Positions 21,413 to 32,666 of a stretch of 64,000 nt of DNA are shown here, piece by piece. The first letter of the stretch is position 1, and each line of letters opens with the position of its first letter. The stretch lies in the NCBI GenBank assembly GCA_965153455.1, contig OZ234493.1, positions 27,766,213 through 27,830,212 of the forward strand, in the 5' to 3' direction. The DNA is from Sphagnum compactum. Its lineage: Eukaryota; Bryophyta; Sphagnopsida; Sphagnales. The notes under the pieces are model-generated. The model was not told the origin of the DNA. It did no database searches and saw only the letters and a list, made by a program, of their open reading frames with translations. The position numbers were made by a program, and so were the translations under genes.

Positions 21413-24400
21413 CTATAAAGTTTCTAATCCGAACATGTTTATCAACTTATGATGTCGTTCTTTAGATAATGCCTTAGTAAGGACATCCGCCACCATGTGT
21501 TCCGTTGGACAATATTCAAATCCTACTTCTCCATTTTCAACTCGTTCTCGAACAAAATGATGTTGTACATCAATGTGTTTTGTTCGTGCATGGTGAGTGG
21601 GATTCTTGGTCAATGATATCACACCTTGATTGTCGCATCGAATCACCATCATCTTCTTCTCCTCCATGTATCCCAAATCCATCATCAATTTTGTTATCCA
21701 TACGGCTTCTTTTGTGGCTTGCGTGTTCGCCATGTATTCCGCCTCCGTGGTGGACAATGCTATTGTGGGTTGTCGTTTGCTACTCCAAGAAATCGCTCCA
21801 CCTCCAATCATGAAAACAAACCCTGTGGTGGACCTCCTATCTTCAAGATCACCACCCCAATCCGCATCACAATATCCAAGAACTTCCTTGGATGGTGTTC
21901 CACCAAATTGTAATTTCATTTGCAATGTACCTTGCAAATATCGAAAGATTCGTTTGACGGCCATCCAATGCTCCATGTTAGGGTTCGCCATGTGTTGACT
22001 CAACACGCTTATTGGGTATGCCAAGTCGGGTCGTGTGCACAACATGGCATACATCAAAGACCCAACCGCTTGTTGATATGGGAATCCCTTTGATTCTTCA
22101 TTTCCTTTCACATTCCTTTGTAACTTCACCTTGGGATCCAATGGAACTCCAATGGGCTTACATTCTTCCATTCGAAACCCCTTCAATATTTCCTTGAGGT
22201 ATTTGATTTGGTTGATGCGTAGGAGTCTTTCATCACGATTCCTTTCCACCTCCATCCCCAAAAAGAAATGCAACTCCCCGAGGTCCTTCATTTCAAACTT
22301 TTGACTCAATTCCTCTTTGATTTGTAAAAGTTTGTTTTGATCGTTGCACACCAAAATGAGGTCGTCCACATAGACCACAATGAAAAACTTCACATCTCCC
22401 ACTTGTGCAACGTACACACTAGGATCCGCCTCACTCTTGATAAATTCAATGCTTTTGAGAAACGCATCTAACTTTTGATTCCATACCCTCGGAGATTGTT
22501 TCAAACCATACAAGGACTTCTGAAGCTTACACACGAGATGTTCACCTCCTTGGTGCACGAACCCTTGAGGTTGCTCCATGTAAATCTCCTCTTCAAGCTC
22601 GCCATTGAGAAATGCGGTTTTCACGTCCATTTGATGGATCTCCATGTCTTCCAAGGCCGCCAATGCAAGAATACAACGAATAGATGCAAATTTTGCGACC
22701 GGCGCAAAAGTTTCGTTGTAATCCACTCCGTAGGTTTGAGTAAAACCTCTTGCTACTAATCTAGCCTTGTAGCGTTCCACTTCCCCATTTGCGCCTTGTT
22801 TGATTTTGAACACCCATTTGCAAGAAACGGGTTCCCTACCGGCGGGAAGTGGTACCAAAGTCCATGTGTTGTTTGTCATGAGGGAATCATATTCTTCTCG
22901 CATCACACACTCCCACTCCTTGGAATTTTCACATGTCAATGCTTCTTCAATATTTTGGGGCTCCTCCAAAAATGCAACGGTGGCGCGCTCCACCTCTTTG
23001 GTAGCAATCCACCAATCCCGAGGCCATTCCCTTCGTTGCCTTTGAGGTCTTTCCCTCGCAATATCTTGTGAAGGTTCACAAGATGGGTTGTCATTGGAAA
23101 CAACAAATTCCTCTTCCGATGAAGAACTTGGTGTGGATTCACTTTGCACACCTTCCATTCTTGTTTCACTCAAAGGTCTATCTTGACTAAAGGCCAATGG
23201 TTCTTCTCCCTCAACTTCTTCATGCACAACTACATTTTCTTCTTTCTCAAGATGAGGTACACCACCTATTTCCTTTGACCTTTCAATGAACACAACATCT
23301 CTACTTTTGATGATTCTCTTGGTTTTCACACACATCAAGCGATACGCTTTGGTGCCTTCGTAATATCCTAAAAACACACAAGGCATGGACTTGGACTCTA
23401 ATTTGGTCCTCTTCTCATCGGGGACATGTGCAAAGGCCTTACAACCAAAAACTCTCAAATGGGACACATCGGGTTTCCTACCACTCCACGATTCTTGAGG
23501 GGTCTTGGAATCAAGAGCCTTGGTTGGACATCGATTTTTGATGTACACCGTCGTGTTCACCGCTTCGCCCCAAAATTCAAGTTCCAACCCTTGTGCAAGA
23601 ATCATGCTTCTGGCACATTCCATGATGGTTCTATTGGCACGTTCCGCAACACCGTTTTGTTGTGGGGAATAGGGCGCACTTGTTTGTCGTTGAATTCCAC
23701 ATTCCGCAAGAAATGCGTCAAATTTCCTAGACACAAATTCTCCTCCGTTGTCGGAACGCAGCACTTTGATTTTGTGACCAATTTCGTTCTCCACCAAGGC
23801 CTTGTATAGTTTGAACTTTTCAAACGCTTCTCCTTTGGCCTTCAAAAGATAGACATGAGTTTTCCTTGAGAAATCGTCAATGAAAGTGAGAAAGTATCGC
23901 GCTCCACCATGGGATGTAGTCTTCATTGGCCCGCACACATCGGTGTGCACAATCTCCAAAAGTTGTGAAGCCCTCGTTGCTCCGTCCTTGGGAAATGATG
24001 TTCTTTGATGTTTGCCTTTGACGCATCCTTCACAAATGTGATGCAACGGCACTTCTTTCAAATTCATGCCATCCACCATGGCATCTAATTCCTTAAGGCT
24101 TGCCATGTTGAGATGGCCAAGTCTTTCATGCCAAAGCATCGCACTTTCCTCCAAAGAATTTGCAATGTGTGCCATGTCCTTACGCACCTTCACATTAAGA
24201 AGGTACAAGTTCTTGTCCCTTCGTGCTTGCGCCACAACAACTCCTCGAGCATCGTTGACCTTACAACCATCCTTGTCAAACTCCACTTTGAAACCTTCCG
24301 AAATGAGTTTGCTCACCGAAATGAGATTATTCTTCATTTTTGGAACATGAAGAACTTGGGTGATGGTTGTGTGTGTCAATTGGCCTCCCACTTGCAATGT

Positions 24401-25327
24401 GGCTTTGATGCTCCCCTTGCCAATGGCCTCCAAAACGGTGTCTTCGCCCATGAACACCCTCCTTGGGGAAATGCGTTCGTACGTGGTAAACCATTCTTGT
24501 TCGAATGTCATGTGTTGCGTTGCACCCGAATCGACAATCCAATCATTCGTGGTATGATCATTGGCACTCAATGCCGCAACAAACATTTGTTCGTGATCTT
24601 CACAAGCTTGATTAACTTTTTCTTTTTCATCATTTTTCTTCTTCAAACAATTTCTCACAAAATGTCCGGGTTTCTTACAATAAAAGCAAAGGTTCTCATT
24701 TGGCTTGTGAGTTTTGTTCACTAATGCGGTAGTCTCGGAATTCTCACATTCTTTTCTTTTGGACACTTCGTGAAGCAACCTTGCTACAACGAATTGAAGG
24801 TCTACATCTTTCATGGACATGGACTCCAAGCTTGTGACTAAGTTATCAAAGGATGGAGGAAGGCTCATGAGGAGTACCATGTAAACATCTTCATCCGTAA
24901 TGTTCACCTCGATAGAACGTAGTTGGTCCGCAAGGGCTTTCACCGTGTTGATGTGCACAAGCATGTCATCTCCTTCTTGCATTTTGATGGTGAAGAATCT
25001 CCTTCGAAGGAACAACTTGTTGCCAATGGTCTTAGCTTCATGCACACCACAAAGAGCCTCCCACGCACTTCTCACATTGTCACAATATTGAATGTGTGCA
25101 AGTTGGGCATCCGTGAGATGTTCGCAAAGCAATGCAAAAGCCTTGGTCTCTTTTTCGTTGTAATCGGCCCTTGCAACTTCTTCACTTGGCAAGGTGGCAC
25201 TCCCATCAACAAATTTCCAAAGCCCATGTTTGGAAAGCATCATGCGCATTTTGAACTTCCAAAGGTGAAAGTTGCCACCATCAAACTTCTCCATGACTTT
25301 CAAGGACTCCATTTGAAAAGAAGACAT
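21413..25327 (-). CDS. Copia-A gag-pol polyprotein, full length (copy 7)
   Basis: Uninterrupted frame of 1304 codons, the same length as copy 5, starting at ATG 25325-25327 (MSSFQMES). It carries the zinc knuckle CFYCKKPGHFVRNC, protease DSG, integrase HHCC and DD35E residues, reverse transcriptase YVDD and RNase H. The product has scattered substitutions against copy 5 (for example REPVSC for RKPVSC in reverse transcriptase). It is the only copy here with all parts in place, yet its LTRs lack the presumed promoter, so its RNA would need an outside promoter. Confidence 0.93.
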   Translation of the reverse strand: MSSFQMESLKVMEKFDGGNFHLWKFKMRMMLSKHGLWKFVDGSATLPSEEVARADYNEKETKAFALLCEHLTDAQLAHIQYCDNVRSAWEALCGVHEAKTIGNKLFLRRRFFTIKMQEGDDMLVHINTVKALADQLRSIEVNITDEDVYMVLLMSLPPSFDNLVTSLESMSMKDVDLQFVVARLLHEVSKRKECENSETTALVNKTHKPNENLCFYCKKPGHFVRNCLKKKNDEKEKVNQACEDHEQMFVAALSANDHTTNDWIVDSGATQHMTFEQEWFTTYERISPRRVFMGEDTVLEAIGKGSIKATLQVGGQLTHTTITQVLHVPKMKNNLISVSKLISEGFKVEFDKDGCKVNDARGVVVAQARRDKNLYLLNVKVRKDMAHIANSLEESAMLWHERLGHLNMASLKELDAMVDGMNLKEVPLHHICEGCVKGKHQRTSFPKDGATRASQLLEIVHTDVCGPMKTTSHGGARYFLTFIDDFSRKTHVYLLKAKGEAFEKFKLYKALVENEIGHKIKVLRSDNGGEFVSRKFDAFLAECGIQRQTSAPYSPQQNGVAERANRTIMECARSMILAQGLELEFWGEAVNTTVYIKNRCPTKALDSKTPQESWSGRKPDVSHLRVFGCKAFAHVPDEKRTKLESKSMPCVFLGYYEGTKAYRLMCVKTKRIIKSRDVVFIERSKEIGGVPHLEKEENVVVHEEVEGEEPLAFSQDRPLSETRMEGVQSESTPSSSSEEEFVVSNDNPSCEPSQDIARERPQRQRREWPRDWWIATKEVERATVAFLEEPQNIEEALTCENSKEWECVMREEYDSLMTNNTWTLVPLPAGREPVSCKWVFKIKQGANGEVERYKARLVARGFTQTYGVDYNETFAPVAKFASIRCILALAALEDMEIHQMDVKTAFLNGELEEEIYMEQPQGFVHQGGEHLVCKLQKSLYGLKQSPRVWNQKLDAFLKSIEFIKSEADPSVYVAQVGDVKFFIVVYVDDLILVCNDQNKLLQIKEELSQKFEMKDLGELHFFLGMEVERNRDERLLRINQIKYLKEILKGFRMEECKPIGVPLDPKVKLQRNVKGNEESKGFPYQQAVGSLMYAMLCTRPDLAYPISVLSQHMANPNMEHWMAVKRIFRYLQGTLQMKLQFGGTPSKEVLGYCDADWGGDLEDRRSTTGFVFMIGGGAISWSSKRQPTIALSTTEAEYMANTQATKEAVWITKLMMDLGYMEEKKMMVIRCDNQGVISLTKNPTHHARTKHIDVQHHFVRERVENGEVGFEYCPTEHMVADVLTKALSKERHHKLINMFGLETL

Positions 25328-25982
25328 TTTGAACACAAATGCTACATCAAACACTCTCAAACTTGAAAGTTGAAGTTTTGAACAACTAAAAGAACTATCT
25401 TCCAAACACTTTCACTTGGAAAACCTTGATACTTTCAAAAACAAGTTTTTCACACTTGAAAAACTTACAACACCTTGAAGAAATCTCTTCCACACCTCTC
25501 ACTCACTTGTAAGACTATTCTCTTTGCAACCTTGCAAACTAAAAGCCTTCCCTCAAAAGGATTCTCCCTTTCAATGTTGTACAAGCAAACACTTTCAAAA
25601 AACTTAAACGAAACAAGTTTCCTAAAAACCTTACAAGAAACTTGAAAAACTTACTTACACCTCAAACTTCAATGTTGGAAACCTCAAAAACTTGAAGAAC
25701 TCTCTTTCACACTTTTGAATTTCAAACTTGAAACTTAAAGACTTGAAGAACACTCTTCCACACTTAAGAACTTACAACACTTTGAAGAAGTCTCTTCCAC
25801 ACCTCCCACTCACTTGGAAAAGTTGCAAGCTCCTTGTATGGCACCACTTGGAAATGAACTCTCTCTCCCTTTGCAAACTAAGAACCTTGTCTCAAAAGGA
25901 TTCTCTCCTTTTTCCTATGCAATACAAGCTCAAACCTTTCACTACTTCTTGTTCTAACACAATGTCCTTTCTCTTGCTTGGT
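25328..25982 (-). other. Copy 7 leader
   Basis: Repetitive non-coding leader of about 655 nt between gag and primer-binding site, nearly identical to the leader of copy 1. Confidence 0.75.
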
Positions 25983-25996
25983 GTGGGCCAATAACC
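25983..25996 (-). promoter_or_regulatory. Primer-binding site of copy 7
   Basis: Same position and sequence as in copy 1, except one base in the middle (plus strand GTGGGCCAATAACC instead of GTGGGCCCATAACC). It touches the LTR end. Complementary at 13 of 14 positions to the initiator tRNA-Met anticodon arm. Confidence 0.7.
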
Positions 25997-26210
25997 TATT
26001 GGAAACAACTTGAATACAAGCAAGAAATGCAACACTCAAGGTTCATGAAATGGAACAATTGTATTAACTAAAAGAAGATTACAAAGGTTGTATGCTTCAA
26101 ATGCTACAATCATAAAACTATGGCTTGCAACAACTAACAAAGCTTGAAGGTTCTATGTGCACTCAACAACCATGAAAGGAAGGAATTAGAAACAAATAGT
26201 ATTTCTAACA
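25997..26210 (-). repeat. Copy 7 5' LTR, 214 bp, same deletion
   Basis: Carries exactly the same deletion as the 3' LTR of this copy, so the deletion was present when the element was reverse transcribed. Confidence 0.92.
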
Positions 26211-27076
26211 GGGAGTTGCATTTCTTTTTGGGGATGGAGGTGGAAAGGAATCGTGATAAAAGACTCCTACGCATCAACCAAATCAAATACCTCAAGGAAA
26301 TATTGAAGCGGTTTCGAATGGAAGAATGTAAGCCCATTGGAGTTCCATTGGATCCCAAGGTGAAGTTACAAAGGAATGTGAATGGAAATGATGAATCAAA
26401 GGGATTCCCATATCAACAAGCGGTTGGGTCTTTGATGTATGCCATGTTGTGCACACGACCCCACTTGGCATACCCAATAAGCGTGTTGAGTCAACACATG
26501 GCGAACCCTAACATGGAGCATTGGATGGCCGTCAAACGAATCTTTCGATATTTGCAAGGTATATTGCAAATGAAATTACAATTTGGTGGAACACCATCCA
26601 AGGAAGTTCTTGGATATTGTGATGCGGATTGGGGTGGTGATCTTGAAGATAGGAGGTCCACCACAGGGTTTGTTTTCATGATTGGAGGTGGAGCGATTTC
26701 TTGGAGTAGCAAACGACAACCCACAATAGCATTGTCCACCACGAAGGCGGAATACATGGCGAACACGCAAGCCACAAAAGAAGCCATATGGATAACAAAA
26801 TTGATGATGGATTTAGGATACATGGAGGAGAAGAAAATGATGGTGATTCGATGCGACAATCAAGGTGCGATATCATTGACCAAGAATCCCACTCACCATG
26901 CACGAACAAAACACATTGATGTACAACATCATTTTGTTCGAGAACGAGTTGAAAATGGAGAAGTTGGATTTGAATATTGTCCAACGGAACACATGGTGGC
27001 GGATGTCCTTACTAAGGCATTATCTAAAGAACGACATCATAAGTTGATGAACATGTTCGGATTAGAAACTTCATAG
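26211..27076 (+). pseudogene. Copia-A pol, copy 6, second half
   Basis: Continues copy 6 pol after the copy 7 insertion: end of reverse transcriptase (ELHFFLGMEVERN) and RNase H to the stop at 27074-27076. The frame is open here, but RNase H has a GAG-to-AAG change in STTEAEYM (now STTKAEYM), a conserved acidic residue of the family. Confidence 0.9.
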
Positions 27077-27084
27077 AGTGGGAG

Positions 27085-27557
27085 TGTTAGAAATATTATT
27101 CGTTTCTAATTCCCAATGTTGATGAATGTGTTAAACATTCATCAAAAGGATGAATAGTATACACATCCTTGTAGTTGTTAGGTTAGGATTTAGAAGTGGA
27201 GACTACTTAGGGTTAGGCGGCGACTAGGGTTAGGGTTGGGCGGCGGCTTGGTTTAGGGTTTGGTGGCGGCTAGGGTTAGGGTTTGGTTGCGGCTAGATCA
27301 GGGTTAAGTGGCGGCTACTTAAGGGCTAGGAGATAGTATATAATGAAGTGGTTTTGAATTGTATTTCATTCTTTCCTTTCATGGTTGTTGAGTGCACATA
27401 GAACCTTCAAGCTTTGTTAGTTGTTGCAAGCCATAGTTTTATGATTGTAGCATTTGAAGCATACAACCTTTGTAATTTTCTTTTAGTTAATACAATTGTT
27501 CCATTTCATGAACCTTGAGTGTTGCATTTCTTACTTGTTTTCAAGTTGTTTCCAATA
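27085..27557 (+). repeat. Copia-A 3' LTR, copy 6 (473 bp)
   Basis: LTR after the purine tract GAGTGGGAG, ending TTTCCAATA, and followed directly by reverse-transcriptase sequence of fragment 8. The telomere-like block (about 27180-27320) contains point changes such as CTAGATCAGGG. Confidence 0.88.
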
Positions 27558-27781
27558 AGTGGAACGCTAGAAGGCTAGATTAGTAGCAAGAGGTTTTACC
27601 CAAACCTACGGAGTGGATTACAACGAAACTTTTGCGCCAGTCGCAAAATTTGCATCTATTCATTGTATTCTTGCATTGGCGGCCTTGGAAGCCATGGAGA
27701 TCCATCAAATGGACGTGAAAACCGCATTTCTCAATGGCGTGTTTAAAGAAGAGATTTACATGGAGCAACCTCAAGGGTTCG
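27558..27781 (+). pseudogene. Copia-A fragment 8, RT part a
   Basis: Reverse-transcriptase fragment from the KARLVARGFTQTYG region to EQPQGFV. TAC-to-TAG gives a stop at its start (about 27567). It is interrupted at 27781 by a solo LTR. Confidence 0.85.
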
Positions 27782-28270
27782 TGTTAGAAATACTATTCGT
27801 TTCTAATTCCCAATGTTGATGAATGTGTTAAACATTCATCAAAAGGATGAATAGTATACACATCCTTGTAGTTGTTAGGTTAGGGTTTAGAAGTGGAGAC
27901 TACTTAGGGTTTGGCGGCGGCTAGGGTTAGGGTTAGGCGGCGGCTAGGTTTAGGGTTTGGTGGCGGCTAGGGTTAGGCGGCGGCTAGGGTTAGGGTTTGG
28001 TGGCGGCTAGGTTAGGGTTAAGTGGCGGCTACTTAGGGTTAGGAGATATTATATAATGGAGTGATTTTGAGTTGTCTTTCATTCTTTCCTTTCATGGTTG
28101 TTGAGTGCACATAGAACCTTCAAGCTTTGTTAGTTGTTGCAAGCCATAGTTTTATGACTGTAGCATTTGAAGCATACAACCTTTGTAATCTTCTTTTAGT
28201 TAATACAATTGTTCCATTTCATGAACCTTGAGTGTTGCATTTCTTGCTTGTTTTCAAGTTGTTTCCAATA
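27782..28270 (+). repeat. Solo Copia-A LTR (489 bp), TSD GTTCG
   Basis: Complete LTR with no adjoining purine tract or primer-binding site, flanked by a perfect 5-bp duplication GTTCG (27777-27781 and 28271-28275). Removing it restores family A pol. This is the normal trace of an insertion followed by LTR-LTR recombination. Confidence 0.95.
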
Positions 28271-28536
28271 GTTCGTGCACCAAGGAGGTGAACATCTCGT
28301 GTGTAAGCTTCACAAGTCCTTGTATGGTTTGAAACAATCTTCAAGGGCATGGAATCAAAAGTTAGATGCGTTTCTCAAAAGCATTGAATTTATCAAGAGT
28401 GAGGCGGATCCTAGTGTGTACGTTGTACAAGTGGGAAATGTGAAGTTTTTCATTGTGGTCTATGTGGACAACCTCATTTTGGTGTGCAACGACCAAAACA
28501 AACTTTTGCAAATGAAAAAGGAATTGAGTCAAAAGT
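28271..28536 (+). pseudogene. Copia-A fragment 8, RT part b
   Basis: Continues from HQGGEHLVCKLHKSLYG to the region before the RT thumb. The active-site motif reads YVDN instead of YVDD (GAC to AAC at about 28469), a lesion in the catalytic pair. Interrupted at 28536 by a second solo LTR. Confidence 0.85.
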
Positions 28537-29044
28537 TATTGGAAACAACTTGTAAACAAGCAAGAAATGGAACACTCAAGGTTCATGAAATGGAACAATT
28601 GTATTAACTAACAAGAACAATACAAAGGTTGTATGCTTTCAAATGATGCAATCACAAAACTATGGCTTGCAACAACTAACAAAGCGTGAAGGTTCTATGT
28701 GCACTCAAAAACCATGAAAGGAAGGAATGAAAGACACTCAAAACCACTCCAATATATATTATCTCCTAACCCTAAAGTAGCCGCCACTTAACCCTAACCC
28801 TAGCCGCCACCAAACCCTAACCCTAGCCGTCGCCTAACCCTAGCCGCCACCAAAACCCTAACCCTAGCCGCCACCAAACCTTAACCCTAGCCACCACTAT
28901 TCAACCTAACCTAACTACTATAAGGATGTCAATACTATTCATCCTTTTGATGAATGTTTAACACATTCATCAACATTAGAAACGAATAGTATTTCGAACA
29001 CATTCATCAACGTTGGGAATTAGAAACGAATAGTACTTCTAACA
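28537..29044 (-). repeat. Solo variant Copia-A LTR (508 bp), TSD AAAGT
   Basis: Minus-orientation LTR of the variant type with a duplicated first block, as at 5272. Flanked by AAAGT (28532-28536 and 29045-29049). It carries its own telomere-like block (about 28765-28905). Confidence 0.93.
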
Positions 29045-29173
29045 AAAGTTTGAAATGAAAGACCTCGGGGAGTTGCATTTCTTTTTGGGGATGGAAATGG
29101 AAAGGAATCGTGATGAAAGACTCCTACGCATCAACCAAATCAAATACCTCAAGGAAATATTGAAGCGGTTTCA
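29045..29173 (+). pseudogene. Copia-A fragment 8, RT part c
   Basis: Last piece of fragment 8 (KFEMKDLGELHFFLGMEMERN...), ending abruptly at CGGTTTC where Ty3/gypsy sequence begins. No LTR or purine tract is present, so the break is a deletion or recombination junction. Confidence 0.8.
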
Positions 29174-31773
29174 TGTTTAGAAAGCATCATGATTTGGACA
29201 TGCAATTGGTAATATAACAAGCATTTTTTTGTCTGAAACAAGGTGGCTAGAGGAGATTGGCGAGTAGTTGTGCAAAAAGAAGTACACTCAACGAGTGTTG
29301 GCTAAAGTTGTGGACTTGACGATTGGGACAGATATAGATGGGGTCATGCATGTAGTTGATGCAATAAGAGGTGTTGCATGCATTGAAGAAAGGGAAGAAA
29401 TGTTGGTAGCAAAAGTGGAGCAAGTGTAGGCCAATATAATTGAGGCCAAGGTGTTGGAAAATGACGTTGAAACATTTGGAAAACTTGTTTAATTTGGCAC
29501 AACTAGGGATTCTAGTTTGATATAATGCCTAATTAAACAAAAGGCTTTTTGATGGGTGACACCCATGCAATACTTTGGAAACACATTCCATCATGTACAG
29601 ACCCCATAATTTAGGTAATGATACATATTATAATGTTTTACCAAAACCATGTGTTATAGTAGAAGTGGAATGGGTAGAGGCCATTATTGCTGAAGATAAA
29701 ATGTTGGAAATTGATTGTGGAAGTTCACAAGTTCACTATATGGTTATGGGATTCTAGAATTATATATGGCCTACATAGCACTTCTATTAATAGGCAAGGT
29801 GTTGGAAGTGGAACAATTGTTAAAGGAATTCAAAGATGTTTTTGCATGGACATACAAAGATCTGAAATGGATTCCACCATAACTAGCACAACATAGAATT
29901 TAGTTGGACACTATTATACCACCGGCACATCAAGCCAGGTACAGAATAAACCAAACTATGCTATAATAGTCAAACAAGATGTAGATAAATTGTTAGTAGC
30001 TGGATTCATTCAATATGTAAAGGAGGCTACATGGTTGTCACCCATAGTATTAGTACCCAAGAAAAATGGCAAGTTGAGAATCTATATAGATTTCAAAAAA
30101 CTAAATGCAGCCACAAAGAAGGATCCATACCCATTACCTTTCACAGATGAAGTGTTGAACACAGTAGTAGGGTGTGAGGCATATTCTTTCTTAAATGGAT
30201 ATTCAAGATATCATCAAATTTCTATAGCTCTAAAGCACATATATAAGACTGCATTTATTATAGATTGGGGGGCTTTTATACGGAACGTGATGCCATTTGG
30301 AGTTTAAAATGGACCTCCAACATATTAGAAAGTTGTTACCAAAGCATTCAAAGAATATTTGGACAATTTTATGAAGATATTTTTAGAGTGTACATTACAT
30401 GGAAAGTCATTTGCAAAAGCCCATATTATGTTTTCAAAAGTACAAAGAATATGATATTAGTCTGAATTAGGACAAATGTGCATTTATGGTATTTTCAAGG
30501 ATGGTTTTGGGTTTTTTTATTATTTCCAAAGAAGGGAAATTACCATATCCAAAGAAAATACAAGTAATAGCAAACATGCCACCACCTAAGAATCCACAAC
30601 AGATTCAAGTATTCAATGGGATGGTATCATTTACAAATGTTTTATCAAAAACTTTGTTGCAATTATGGCACCTATCACTAAACTAACCGGAAAGATAGAG
30701 ACTTTTCTTTGGATAAAGGAATGTTACAAGGCTAAGGAATTGATCAAACAAAAGTATATCGAAGCACTGATATTGATATCACCAAACTAGCAGGTGGAAT
30801 TTCATGTTCATACAAATGCATCCTTGTTAGCTATGGGTGCTATGTTGTCTCAAAATGTTACAGGGAAGAGTGATCAACCTGTAGCGTATGCTTATAAACT
30901 TTTGAGTACACAAAACAAAATTATAGCACAACAAAGAAAGAGGATTCAGCAATGGTTTTTTGCTTTGCATAAGTTTAGACATTACTTGTTGGGCAATAAC
31001 TTTATTTTTTATGTGGATCATATGGCATTGGTTTATTTGGTCAACAAACCACAAGTTTCGAGGAGAATAGTTAAATGGTTGTTATTATTCCTAGAATATG
31101 ATATCACGATAGTGTATAAGCCAGGTAGAATTCATGTAGTTGCAAATGCATTATCAAGACTACCAAATATTACAAAACCCACAAGTGTGCCTAATCAAAC
31201 CATATAAGTAAATTTGTTTTACATAGAGCCTGAATGGTTAAAGGATGTGAAAGAATTTTTGAGAACATGATAGATTGAGGGCATGTTATCGGTATAATAG
31301 AAGTAAAAATTGGTTAAGGGAGGGTTTTGTTGCTTCTAGTGTTCAACAAAACTTGAAGCCCTCCTCTTGTTGCATCTAACACATTAAGAATCGTAAAAAA
31401 CAAATTAGAAATGAGAAAGTTATGGACCCCCAAAGTAAAGGGGGTCAAAAACTCAGAAAAAAAAAACCATTGAACACTGCAAAGGCCGATTCTTAAACAC
31501 CTAGAAAGTTCCTTTTATGTTGTTTTTTTGCTATTAAAGTTGAAACATGATTTGTAGAAATTCAGATGGCGCTCCTATAGCATTTTAAATTGTTTAAAAT
31601 GAATAAAAAAATAAGAAAGTTATGAGGTTTGAAAGTAGGAAGGGTAAAAAGAAAAGAAAAGAAAAACGTTTTGTAACTTGGAAAACTTATTTTTCTTCTT
31701 GTTAATATTTCATTACTCCTTTTTTTTTGCACTTCAAAGATGATTGTAGAATATTTTTAATCATTATGATTAC
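29174..31773 (+). pseudogene. Ty3/gypsy pol: protease-linker, RT, RNase H
   Basis: Decayed Ty3/gypsy pol on the plus strand. From about 29820 the linker reads LLKEFKDVFAWTYKDL; reverse transcriptase follows with SPIVLVPKKNGKLRIYIDF, KKDPYPLPF and MPFGV (to about 30306). RNase H spans about 30794-31180 (FHVHTNASLLAMGAML, FYVDHMALVYLVNKPQVS) up to NALSRLPN. Several stops and frameshifts, for example near 29880, 29965 and 30306, rule out function. From about 31205 to 31773 I see no clear coding. Copia-B interrupts it at 31773. Confidence 0.85.
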
Positions 31774-32123
31774 TATTGGAAATTACAAAGGTTATATGCT
31801 TCAAATGCTACAATCATATAACTATGGCTTGTAATATCTAACAAGGCTTGAAGCTTCTATGTGCACTCAAAAAACCATAAAAGAGAGAATGAAAGACTCC
31901 TCAAAACCAAACCTTTATATACTATCTACTAACCCTAAAGTAGCCGCCACTTAACCCTAACCTAGCCGCCATTTAACCCTAACCTAGCCGCCACCTAACC
32001 CTAGCCGCCACCAAACCCTAACCCTAGCCGTCACCAAGCCCTCTCAAATCTACCTATGTCTTTGATTGCTTGCAACACTTATCTACCACATTGTTTTTAA
32101 CATCTACATCATAATCTCCAACA
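31774..32123 (-). repeat. Copia-B 3' LTR (350 bp)
   Basis: Ends TATTGGAAAT (left) and CTCCAACA (right, giving a TGTTGG start in element orientation). The middle holds CCCTAA/CCCTAG blocks mixed with GCCGCC (about 31930-32040), as in family A, and a TATATA box at about 31916. Confidence 0.92.
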
Positions 32124-32666
32124 CTCGCACTCTCGCACAAAGCACATTGACATACAACACCACTTCATTCGAGAGAAGTTGGAGAGTGGAGAAATAGGCC
32201 TCAAGTATTGCCCAACTCAAGATATGGTGGCGGATGTGTTGACAAAGGCATTGGCAAAGGAGCGGCATCAAAACCTTACAAGAAGCATGGGATTGGGGTA
32301 GGATGTGGTTCTTCCACCATTCTCCAAGCGGTCGCCGGTCCCTCAAGGGGTACCTACGCTCCTCCGTGGGCTACCTCTCTTGTTCACCACTAGCATCTTT
32401 AGATGGTGTTGAAGGTGTTGATGATCCATTGAATTTGTGTGATGCAATGCGTTCGGAAGATGCAAGCAAGTGGGAGGCAGCCATGCAAGAGGAGTATGGC
32501 TCACTCATGGCCAATGGCACCTGGGAGTTGGTGCCTCTTCCAAAGGATCACAAGAGTGTGGGATGCAAGTGGGTGTTTCGCACAAAAAGGGATGCATCGG
32601 GCCATATTGTGAGACACAAAGCACGGTTGGTGGCCAAGGGGTACTCTCAAGTTGAGGGTGTGGATA
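32124..32666 (+). pseudogene. Inverted Copia-B pol pieces (RNase H end, RT start)
   Basis: Plus-strand coding inside a minus-strand element. About 32133-32300 gives the C-terminal RNase H region (HFIREKLESGEIGLKYCPTQ, then [18 protein letters not shown]). About 32430-32660 gives the start of reverse transcriptase (WEAAMQEEYGSLMANGTWEL, CKWVFRTKRD, KARLVAKGYSQVEGVD). Their order is reversed relative to a normal pol, and almost all of the polymerase between them is missing. The stretch at 32301-32390 is not clearly assignable. Confidence 0.75.

Larger units (their letters stand above)
21191..26210 (-). mobile_element. Copia-A copy 7, complete element with short LTRs
   Basis: A whole element of 5020 bp on the minus strand, with 214-bp LTRs at both ends, primer-binding site, leader, intact gag-pol and purine tract. 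It sits in the reverse transcriptase of copy 6 with a 5-bp target duplication GGGAG (21186-21190 and 26211-26215). Undoing the insertion restores the family sequence CTCGGGGAGTTGCATTTC. I found one difference between the LTRs (CG to CA near 26192), so the insertion is recent. Confidence 0.95.

Noticed and set aside
24113-24724. 203-codon antisense frame, repeated in each Copia-A copy
   Set aside because: It lies opposite gag/integrase in every copy and follows that coding constraint; no own features, so a shadow frame.
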